DNA from: a virus
Direction: 5' to 3' (one strand)
IMG/VR virus record: IMGVR_UViG_3300035138_000069
Span: 1-40,343 of that record
DNA: 40,343 nucleotides
The stretch's first letter is position 1. Each line of letters begins with the position of its first letter. The position numbers and the translations under genes are program-made. Positions 26,101 through 38,100 of this stretch are shown here, one piece after another. A model generated the notes under the pieces. That model saw nothing but the letters and a program-made list of their open reading frames with translations, did no database searches and was not told the DNA's origin.

Positions 26101-29100
26101 TTTCTTCTTCAGTCTTTAACTGTTCCTTAAGTTTATCTAAAGTTTTATTTGAATATTTTTTATTGAATGCCTCAAAAGTAGCTATAGCCACAGACCCCTT
26201 TAGAATTGTTTTAGAATCTAAAAGCGCTTTTTCCCTTAATTTATTAGCATCCTTTTGCAAAGATATTAAATCTTTATATTCACCGCTCTTAGCAAACTCT
26301 TTTTTTAGGGGGCCATTAATAGCCTTTGATATTGCCGTGATAAAAGGAAAACCTAAGTTCTCTATAGCTGAAGGGGAGCGCGGTTCGCGTGAACCTTCTA
26401 CTTTAAAGCGCTCAATTAACTCATTGGGTTGTATTTTTCTAAAAACTCTTTGCTTAAACTCATCAGTAGACAATTCATATCTACCAGAAGACGAAAACGC
26501 CGGTGAAAATGTACTTCTTCTTATATACTCAGCGCCCTTATTAACACCAGCTGTTTTAACCATTATATCACTTAGTTGATCTAAATAAGAATTTAGAATA
26601 CCTACTGCTTGTTGGTCCCCTTTATTTTCGGCTATAGCGCGCTTACCAGCTATCTTATGTATTTCTTGGGCTATTTTTACTCCAAACATATCGGATTCTC
26701 GTTTGTTAACAAAACCCTTATTAGCTATTGAGTTTAAATTAGAAATATTCTCATAAAGACCACTATAATCTCCCTGATTAGCAATCATAGTCTCTAATCT
26801 ATCAACTACATCACCAAAACCTTTTCGACTTGTAGTATCAAGATTATTTATATCGTGAGATAGCGTCGCCATACCTACATCTTGTGTGGCTACAACTTTG
26901 TTTATGAAACCTTCCACGGCTTTTGGACCTGACTCCGGGCCCACAATAGATCCCAGCCCGGCCTGAGTTTTATATATTGTCTCAATAGCGGCTTTTGCTT
27001 TTTCCAAAGCCTCCATCTCAGATATGGCTGCTGATCTAATTACGCCCTGGTTTCGAGCTTGACCCGCTAGTTTATTATACCCAGGGCTACTCAAAGCAGC
27101 TATCTGCTTGACAGATAAATCTTGAACTCTACGTATACCTGTATCAATAGCGTCAAAACCTTCTGGCATACCTTTAAGTAAGCCAGTTGTTATTCTAACA
27201 GATTCCTGCCGGGCTTTTTCAACAGCCAAGTTCTCCCGTAAAGTTCTCGAACTATCCTCCATAGTCTTAGATAAATCGGCAAATACAGCAGCGAACTGAG
27301 TTACCACTTGATTATTCCTAAGTATAGCTTGTTGATCATACAACTCATCAGCCTTCTGTCTTGTTAATTGGGCCGCATCTTCTAAGCCATCAAGAGTATT
27401 CTTAGATAGATTTTCTATTTCACGATTATACTTTATCATTGGCTCGATGAAAAAATCTTTTGTCATCTTAGCCCATTCCTGTTGTAATTGTGGCATTGCA
27501 CCAAATTGACCAGACTGGATATTAAAACCTTTATTAGCCTGTAGAACGGTAGTTGTAGGCAATTCACTATAAAACCTGGCGCCTAAATCAAAGTCTTTTT
27601 TAAATTTCTTAGGCTCTATACCAACTAAACCAGCGGCCGCGCCAGATACAAAAGTATTAAGAGCATCAAGCCTGTTTTCTAATTCAGTTTGAATTCTTCC
27701 AGATGGAAAAATACGGTCAACTAATTTCATTAAATTTGGATCGTCAAGCGGACGCTGCTCTATAGCCAGAGTTTTAGAATTGATATAGGTTATAAAAGCT
27801 TCATAAACACCATCTGTAGTCTTCTTCAACTCTACCACTGCTTGGGATCCAGCTATATTGTATAATTTAGCTAATTCAGGAAAAAATGTAACTATATCAC
27901 CAGAAGCAACTTTTTTGCCTTCTCTAGCTATAATACCGGCGCTTTCTAATTGAGCAGCAGTTAACTCAGATGTATAATCAATAAAGACCTTCTTTTCTGG
28001 AAACACCCTTTTAAGAATTTCAGAACCTACAAGATCCTCAGGTTTTACCTTTTCAACAAAACGCGTTCTATTTACCTCCGCTATCTTAGGTTCAACTTCT
28101 ATAAGAAGGTCGAACCCTTTCTTCAATCCTGGGTCAGAGAGTAAACGCGCTATGGTGTCCCTATCAAGATTTTTAGCGCCTTCGAATTTAAAAATACCAG
28201 CCAAAGCTTTCTTAAAGTCACTCACTGTCTCATCGTAAACCTTTTTGACTTTACCTAAAGCATCTTGTAATTTAGATATATCTTCATCGAAGACATCGGT
28301 CAAAGGATACTTTTCCCTAGTGGACAATAAATTGTTTAGCTGACCGGTCAGTACTTCCATTTCTTTACCTGGCGATACGGACACTAAGTCCTTCAATAAA
28401 CCCCCAAATCCAGGTACCTCTCCCAAAGCGGTTTTCAAAGTGCGCTTTACGGTCTCACCAAGTCCTGTATCAGTTAGAGATTCAACATATTTCTTTAGAA
28501 CATCGATATCAGTTTTTGCTAACTCTAAGGAACTTGCTTTCTGTAAAGATTCAATATATGATTTATAATTACCTGTAAGCCTCAGTATGGCATTACCGTG
28601 CTCATCGTAACCCGAAACAACTCTATTATTAACTTGAGCTAACTCATTCGCCAATCTTATAGCGTCTTCTTGTACAGAGGCCAAAGCTAATAATGGAGAA
28701 GTATAATTACCGGATTCTTGTTGCTTTTCTTTAAGATCAGGGGTCTTCATCACATTGCTAATTTTTTTCAGTTTCTGCTCTAAACGATCGTACTGTCTGG
28801 TCAAATTAGTTAAATCTTTTATCTGGTCTTCCTCGACTCTCCTTGAATTATAGACGGATTGAGCGTACTCCTGTGCAGTTTTACGAGCTCTATCAATACT
28901 GCCACTGAACGAATTAAAAGCATAAATAGAGGCGCCGATGGTAGCTGCTAATGGGGCTATAGACTTAAACAAACCAGGGTCCGCGTCAGATAAGAATGCT
29001 GCTATCTTTTCACCTGTTTTACCAAAATATTCTCCAAATTTTTCAGTAGCCTTTCCGGATCCTCTAGCTACCCACTCAACCATTTGGGTTCCGGCTGCAA

Positions 29101-32100
29101 TTAGATCGTCCTGGATTCCAGGTGTTAATATAGTTGATGCTTGTAGTAAGTCGGTAAGATAATCTATAATTGTAGCAGTATTTTTAAATTTAGCACCTAA
29201 GTCAGATATAGTATTACCAGTGCTTTTCATACCCATTCCACCAGTAGCCAAAACCTTATTCCAAGCGTCTCCAACATCTTTAATAACAAATATAAGCTTA
29301 CCAAAACCGGAATGTAAATCATCTAAACCAGATGCTTTAAGTTTTTCTGGTGCTCCCTTGGCAAATGTTTTTAATCCTTCCAATTGAGGACCGAATCCTT
29401 TACCTAAAACTTCAAAATTAGACTTCACAAACTCTGCTCTAACAGAATTTATGAAGTTACGTACAATAGAAATACCCTTACTCAATGAACCTTCCAAAGT
29501 ATCAAAAATAGTCAATCCTTTGGAGGCATAAGTAAAAAATAGTCCGAGAGCTATTCCTGCTGCTTTTACTGGAGTAGGAATAGCGGACATAAATTCGAAT
29601 AATAGTTTTAAAGATTTTAATCCGGTTTTAAATATAGGAAACGTGAACTTACCCAACTCCATCTTTAGCTCAGTTGCAGCTGCTTTTGTTTGTTCTAGCT
29701 GCTTTGAGTAGGTTTTCATTACTTCGAGATTACGTCTTTCAGCAGATCCTTTTGAATTTGTGCTATCTTCTATAGCATCAAGTACCTCATTCCAGTTATC
29801 CATGGCCACTAGCAGAGAGTTGTATTGTCTCGTACCTCCCAAGGATTGGGCGATATTCAACTTCTGCGCATTAGTTAGCTCATCCCATTTCGTTGCTAAA
29901 TCACTTAAGATATCGAAGCCGCGCCTATTTTCACCAGTACCTGTAACAGTTGGAATGCCTATATCGGCCAAAGCATTAGGACCTTTCTCTGAAAACATAC
30001 GACGGGCAATAAACCTAACCGCAGTACCAACCTCTTTACCAGTCTGACGAGTAACTGAACCAATACCAGCCACTATACCGTTCAATTCATTGAAAGTAAA
30101 ACCAGCGTTCTTAGCAGCGGCGGCTGATTTTTTAATAGCATTAGCCATATCAGCAGCTGTTACAGCGTGGCGAGCTTCTGTTTCACTCCACGCATCAAGA
30201 GCCATATCAGCCGTACCCAACTCTGATCCATATGATTTCATTGCAGCAGTTAAAGCTTCAGTGGCTTCGGCTGCTGATAGAGTAGAAACATTAGCAGCTA
30301 ATGTGGAAACTCTAGTTCGATCAACAACCTCCGACTGCTTTAAACCTTGCTGAGCAAATATTTTCATACCAGCGATAACACTCTTTACAGCAACACCATA
30401 AGTTTTAGCAAAATCTACCGCTGATTTCTGTAAACTTCCGAAATCAGTTGTCAATGGATTCATAACCATTCTTAGTTGGGCTAACCCTAACTCTATTTCG
30501 GCCAACTCACCTATCGAATCCTTCAGAGCCTGTACACCACCGTATACTAATGTGGCAGCTGCTCCCCACATGATAACACGACGCGTGGCAGATCTAAATG
30601 TCCCCCCGGCCATGTGCATTTTATCTATTAAATCAGTATGCGATTCGGAAAACTTTCCTACTTTATTTTTATTTTCGTCTAAAACCTCACCATATTTCTT
30701 GAAATCTACTCTAACATTACGTACTATATTTCCCGCCTGATCAACAACTTTTGAGAAATAGCTAAAGGATTCGCCTATTGCGGCTCCGCCCTGATCTTCA
30801 GGACGAACCATTAGCTCTCTAAATTTTTGTATATTTCTCCTATTCAATGCTTCCTGCTGTTTAGGTGGTAAAAATCTTGGGATTTTAACAGCGCCTGTCT
30901 CGTATTGACCTAATGGACCGGACTGTAATCTGTCCATATCAAGTTTACCGTATGTTTGCTCTATCTGCTTAAGATACTGCAGGAGGGATCTGACTTGGAA
31001 TTTTTTCTCTACGTCTGTTTGAAATTCATCGGATAAATTAAACTTAGCATATTGGGCCAAAGCCTCTCGTAAAACCTGGGCTCTTTTAGCTACTTTTTCA
31101 AAATCCCAAGCTTCGGTAGCATCCTTACCTTGTCTTTCAAATAAAGTAGCGGATTCTAAAACCCTTTTGGCCTTTTCATCCACATCAGCGAGCTGGTCAA
31201 CTAACTTCCTTATCTCCTCGGCCGGAGCTTTTAAAGTTCCTGATTCTAGTTTATCAAGTAAATCTCTGTATATACCTCTAGTAAATTCGTCCTCGCCAAA
31301 TGGCAATTTAGCTTGTTCAAATAACTGCCGTGGTGTAGCAAAAACACCAGCTTCTTTTGCCTGCTCAGGCAGTAAAAATCTTCTATCTCTGGTATATATG
31401 TCTGAACGCTTTCCTAAACTTTTAACTATATAAGAACGGACGTCCTCAACTCTTTTTTGAAAGCTGGCAAACTCTCTAGTAGCTACACCTCTACTTTTAG
31501 CGATATCAAAAACCTGTTCGGCTTCTCTTGCCTGGGCTATTAAAAAGTCACCTGTAGCAATACGCCACAATTTCCAAGCGTCCATACTTTCTTTAAAATC
31601 TATAAAATCGCCCTCTCTTAAGGTCTCTAATAGCTGTAAAAATTCTGGACCTGTGGGTGGTTTCTTACCTTTAGGTAACGCCTCTTGAATATCTGCGTGC
31701 ATACCGCTAAGAGCTTTATCAAAATCTAAGCCGCCGATCTCTGTCTGTAAAGCCACAGAACCCCTATGAAAAGACTCTATAGCTTTAAACTGCTCCTTTA
31801 AAGGCTCTATAAAAGCTTGTACTTTAGCCTTAGATCTGGTACGCTCTTCCACAGTCTGATGTGGGGCCTTTGGAAATCTAGAAGGATCTATGTTTGGGAT
31901 ATCAGGCGCAGATTTTAACGGCTGGCCAGTTGTCTCGGCCACAGCTTGAGCTTTTTTAAATTTCTCTCTTTCTTTATCATATACACTGCTTTTTCCTTGT
32001 GTAAATTCAAAAACATTTTTAGCAAGCGTAGCAAACTCCTCAGTTTCAGTAAATTCCGGTTTTTCAAATACTTTACCTAATTCCTCCTCTAATAGATAAG

Positions 32101-35100
32101 ACCTTAGATTTCTTGCTCGGCCGGCGGCTGGTGAAATACCGCCTACTTTCCTGCGTAATTTACCAACCAACCCTCTGTGTTCCTCAGGTACTTCCTCTAT
32201 AGTCTTACTCGTATCTTGTATATAATTAGAAATTATTTCTCGGGCCGTTTTTAAAGCTCCCAAATCCTGCTTTAATCGTGACTCATCGAAACCAAAAGAT
32301 ATGGAAAGAGGCTCAGTGCCTAGCCCTATATCTTCTGAGGGTATAAAATCTATAGTGGCTTTTATATCTTTACTCGCCTGACCTGATTTTATAAGAGCGG
32401 CCAAATAAACATTTAACTGAGATCTATAATCTTCTAATTTTTGTTTTATTCTAGCTGGTATATCTTTATTTAAAAGTTCAGATAACTCTATACCTTCCTT
32501 AGGTATCGCGCGGGAAAGAGTTTCAAACTTAGCAAAAGTTTCACCTGTAGTTTTGATATCAGATATACGCTCTATCTGACCTTGGGCATTTTTATAAGCC
32601 ACATCTATAAAACCAGTTATTGGTCCTTTTATACCTTCAACAAAATCCTTAGGTTTTAAAAATACAAATTTTTCTACCTCTACTTGCCCCTCTTTTCCGG
32701 CAGTTTTAGCCTCAGTCATTATTTTCCTTTGCAACTTAGCATGCAAAGCAGTACCTAAATCAAAAGCAGCTTGTGTAGATTCATCTATCTGATCTTTATC
32801 CAGTCCCAGTATATTACTTATAATGCCCTCTACTTGGGATTCATATCTCTTACCTTTAAGTAAATCCTTAACATCAACGCCGCCGCCTTTAAATCTACTT
32901 GCAGAAAACACATTCATTAAATCAGTAAAAAATGCGCTCTTTAACTGCATGTAATTGCTTGGGTCCATACCAGGAAAGTATTTTTTCTGGACTTTAGTAA
33001 ATTCTTCCGTACCAAACTTACTGGCAAATGGATCAAAACCGGAGGATTTACCTTTTAACTTCTTTAATTCTTCCTGTGATTTTTTTATAGAAACTTCGCT
33101 ATGCTGATCAAGTAGATTTCTATAAGCTTCCACATCCGACTTCAATTTCTGATGTGCCTGTAATTCAGGATTAAGCTTCGGCGCATTTGAGGCTGGACCT
33201 GCTTCGCCGCTTCCAAAGAAAACACCTATCCCTTGAGCTATACTGTGGATATGCACTGGTACCACACCAGATGTAAAAGATAAAGGACCTGTAGGAGGCA
33301 TTCCTCCGCCTATAGGTGGAATTCCAGGTCCAGTAAAACCAGCTCCTGGACCGGTCGGGCCGTAAAACCTCCTGTCTACTTCTCTCATAGCCTGACCTTT
33401 TTGTGCTACATCCTTCATCTGTTGAGCAAACGAATAACTCTTCTTTAGCTTAGGAACATCCAACGCCGTGCCTGATTCAGGAAACAACGATAACAAAGTT
33501 ATACCCTCTTTAGCACGAGTACCTAAGACATCTATAATTCTATCCATTTCGTATACTATAGTAGCTTTTGCTGCAACCTTATTTGTGTACTCTTCAACTA
33601 ATTTATTTATTTCTTCTTTACTTATATCCGGTTTTTCTGAATACAAAACCTCTGCTTTCTTTCTTATGTCTTGTAATAAATTCTTTGAAACCCCCATCTT
33701 CTCTTCACGAGTCAAAGTAGGTATACCAACCAAATCAGAAAGACGTTCTATTTCTGCTGCTTGCCTATCGGGTGATTTTTTAAGAATTTCTTTTGTTATT
33801 CCTGGTATATCTTTTTGTTCTAAAACCCTATCAACTAAATTATTTAGACCTCTATCAACTTTATTTATATCAAAACCTTCTGATTTTAATCGCTCAAACT
33901 CATGCTCTATTTTTAACTGGTCATTATGTATATTATCTAAGGTGCTTTTAACTAAATCAGAATAAGCTCCTCTACCTTCAGACCTTACAGCCTCATTAAA
34001 AGCATCTTGTATATTTTTGGATACAGCTTTAGCTGCCTTATATTTTTCAAGAATTTCTTCTGTTTCTTTTGGACCTTTTCTTAAAAACTTTATATTTCCA
34101 GGAATGTCGGGTTCGCCATATTTGGACATATAACGACCGACCTGCTCCCTCATATTTGAACTCTGCCTTAAATTATATAGGGGTAACTTTGGTGCAATTA
34201 TATGTTCACGTACATTAATACCGCTTTTCTTCATTTCATCAGAAATAAGTTTTTTAGCGTATTCTCGTGGATCGCCTATTCTACTTCGTTTCTCTGGTGA
34301 TAAGGTACTAATATTTTTAATAACACCTTCTATAGCCGCATCTCTAATCTGTATAGACATCTCTTCGAAAAATGATTTGAGACCAGTGGCCTCAAGAGCC
34401 ATCCCCACTATCTCATCCCTGTCAGCCTTAGCTATATCTGTGGGCTTATAGTCAACCCCACGAGCCTCATATAAAGAAACAAGTTCTTCTTTTATTGTTT
34501 TAGTAGACAATTCTCCAAGGCGTAATTTTATTACTTTATCGATATTATCAGAAAAATCCTTCAGTTCTCCGAAAACCTCATCAGTGTCATTAACTATAGA
34601 ATCCCATAGAGATTTAACACCCTCGGCGCCTCTCGCTAATTGTCTTTCTATCTCAGAAGACACGCTGCGGCCGCCGGCGTGTTTAACATCCATACCTTTT
34701 TGAAGAGCAAACCTAAATACTTCGTTAAACTTAGCATAAAAATCTTCCGCTATAGGTTGCTGACCACCCCCTAAAATCTTGAGATTAGGATTACGTTTAG
34801 AAAACCCGGCATCAAACCGAAAAGGTTTGCCAGTCTTTACAAAACCACCACCGTAGCCTAGATTAGATTCAACCAATCTATTTAATCTATACATGGCTTC
34901 TGTTTCAATACCTGTATGAATCTTAAATAGCTGGGCTTCTACCGCGTCTCTATATTTTGATTCAAATAATCTACTTGTTATTGCGCTCTTTATTTGTTCT
35001 ACAAATGCAGTGCTTAAATCTTTATCAAGATCTTCTATTGCTTTATATATATCCTCAATAAAAGACACTCTTTTTTCAAGCATTCCTGATTTTTTAACAT

Positions 35101-38100
35101 CGCCAAGTCCTTTTTCTAACTCTTTAAAAGGTTCCAGAGCCGAAATCAAATCCTCTTTTTTTGGGCCCTGTATAGTATCATGAATCACATCCTCAAGAGT
35201 ATTAACTATACCCTCACCTAGACCTAATATACTGAGCTGCTCTCCCCTACCAGCATACTCTAATGTAGGAGTTTTCAGTATATCTTCAGGGCTAGCTGCT
35301 GCATCTAAGGACACTTGGCCAGTTAAAAATGGCCTAACTAAGAACTCAAAACCTTTTTCTTTAGGAAACTTTTTGTAAAAAGATTCAGCCATTTCGGCCA
35401 AAATAGCTTGCCCAGTTGGTTGCTGTGATTTAAGAGCATCAGATGTGAAAAAATTCCTATATACAGATTGTAGTCCCTTATCGAACTTAACGAGACTGTC
35501 ATAGTGGCTCTCTATTTCCTGACGAGCTTCTTTAGTTTTTGCGGTATGTACAGCTATCTCATCACCATCAAAATCCAACTTAGCAGTGTGTGCAGCATAC
35601 TTGGGTGTGACTTCAGCCACAGCAGCGGCGAGCTGTTCTATTAAAGATGTAAGATCCTTTACTTTATCATAATCGACCTGTGTGCCTGTTATGTCAGCTT
35701 GTTTAAAAATCTCCTCTCGCTGCATAGAAAGTTGTGATATTATATCCTCCACAGGCTTTACAGCTTTACTAAACCTACTAAAATCCAACTCCGGAGCTCC
35801 GGGCACTACAAAAGAGTTCTTGGCCTTCTTACCCATAGACCCTTCTAGTAATTTAGCTTTATATGGAACAATAGAAGATATACCAGTAAACGGGTAGCGT
35901 ATAGCTTCTACATATGGAGATAGTTCCTCAAGTTCTTTCTCAACCATGCTCTGTATTTTTTCGATATTATCAGAATCCTTTAGGTCATAATACCCACCCA
36001 TCATCTTTTTCAAATTTTGAATGTATTTTAATAGATCATATAAAGTACCTTCAGTATCCTGTATCTTACCTTTTACAAGAGACACAGTATCTTTTGTGAA
36101 TTCAAAGCGTTTTTTAAATTCTACTGGTAATTTCTTAGCCGTTATTTCTGGTATACCTATCTCTTGTTGTCTTAAAACAGGAAAACCAGCGCGCTTTTGT
36201 ACAGCTATTTTTTTCTTGTGCTCACCAGCTATCTTACTTATATCAGCCAATACATCATTTATAGTAGATACATTGTCTTCAGGTAAACTACCTTTTATTT
36301 GGTTTAATGCTTCCTTGAATTTTTCGAATTCGCCTGTTTTATCCACTATAGCATTAGTTGCTTTTTTCATTACTGCCGGATATTTACGTGAAAATACGGC
36401 CTGGCCAATTGCACCTTTTTTACCAACAGCTGCATCGGCTAATGCGTGGAAATAATCTATTTTGGCCTTCTGTAAATTGTCTAAAACTTTCTCATATTTG
36501 AACTGTAATTCCTTATCTATATCTATGCCCAACCTAGCGGCAAGCTCCAAACCACGGCCTGAACTAACATCTTTAGCTAGTCTATACAGCTTATTCTCCG
36601 TGGCCCGCATCTCATTTTGCATATATCTTTGTTTTTCTTGTAACAGTTTTAATATATTTCCCGGATCACCAGTTACTCTTTTGCGGAAAGAAAAATCCTG
36701 TAATAAGACTTTTTTAAACTGTTCTATATTTGTTATATCACCTTGCTGTAATTCGGCTATACCTTTTATTATTGTATTGTAAACATCCTGTGCGCCAGGA
36801 CCTTTGCCTATCAACAAATCAGCAGCCTTACCTATAGCATCAGCATAAGCAGCAGTCTCTTCTTTTTTGCCTAATTGTCTATTTAGGAATCCCTGAACAT
36901 TTTCGAACTCAGATGCTCCGGGCTGTAAATTAACACCGCGCTTTACTCTGAAAGCTTCGGCTGGAGCCTCTACTCTTGACAATGCATTTGTCAATATTGA
37001 ATATATTTCTTTTACCCTATCATTTGCTTGTGGTGTTTTATCAAACCTTAGATTCTGAGCCTCTTTTAAAAAATCACCCACCTCTTCAATAACTCTACGC
37101 CTTACTGTATCCGGTAGTTGTCCTTCTCCGGATAGCATTCTAGTTTCAGCAGTACGCCTAGATAATAATTGAGTCTCTACCTGCGCAGCGCGTGGATCGC
37201 CTGCGGCTTTTAATTTATCTAACTCGGCTTCCAGAGCCTCTATTTCGCCCCTTATAGTAGCGGGCCTATCAAGCAACTCTGTGGCTTGTTTGGCCATATT
37301 AACTACATGCTGTAATCTACGACCTATATTCTCTACACCACGCTCTCCGCCAACAAGTTCTTCGGCATAAGTACCTCTGGCTAAAGCACCTGGTACGTAA
37401 AAAGGCTCCGTCTCTCCTGCTGTACCACTAGTTTTAGGTATGTTTAGAAAGAATGGTTTAGGGAACTTCTTTACATCGAATACAGTGTTCTTCAAACTAC
37501 GTGGATCTAAGGCGTCCTCTAAACCTTCAAGAATACCTGAGCTTTCATCAAAGTATTTAACAGCGTTTAAATCTACCTTATCCAAATACCCAGTCTGTCT
37601 GGCCTGTAATGTACCAGTCTCATCAGCCATAAACTGTAAAGTTTTTAAAAATTCAATTTGTTTTCTTTGATTAGTATCAACACTTTCTAATAGTTCTCTA
37701 ATTAGTTTTGACTGCTCACCAAATACAGTACTATAAGCAGAAAATACTGGAATATCTATACTTGCGCCCTTAATACCTCTACGTATATCCTCTTTACTCC
37801 AAGCCTCGGTCTCGCCTGTCTCCTGAACTATAGATAGAAATTTTTCTCCGACAAGGCTCTTCCTCTTCTTACCAAACTCATCTACTACTGTTGTATAATA
37901 ATTAGACATAGCCTCTAAAGCTTCCGCTCTCTTAGCTATTACTTTCGCCATATCAGAGTCTTTTCCCTTTTCGGTACCCAGAACATTAGCAACAGCTCTT
38001 ATTTCTGCTTCAGTACCTAAAGTTTCGAAACCAAGACCTTTAGAGACTTTACTTAATTCACCAGGCTTACCTGTTTTACCTAATAAGCGTTCATACTGTT

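Noticed and set aside
26019-26579. Plus-strand open frame of 186 codons opposite the giant gene
   Set aside because: It is the complement of a clear coding sequence; long antisense frames are expected across 20 kb of one coding frame.
34600-36000. Reading DFDGD as a chance motif in a coiled-coil protein
   Set aside because: The flanking A-V-H and E-A-x-x-E residues and the independent G-x-K-F-x-S-R-x-G-x-K-G motif in the same chain make chance unlikely.
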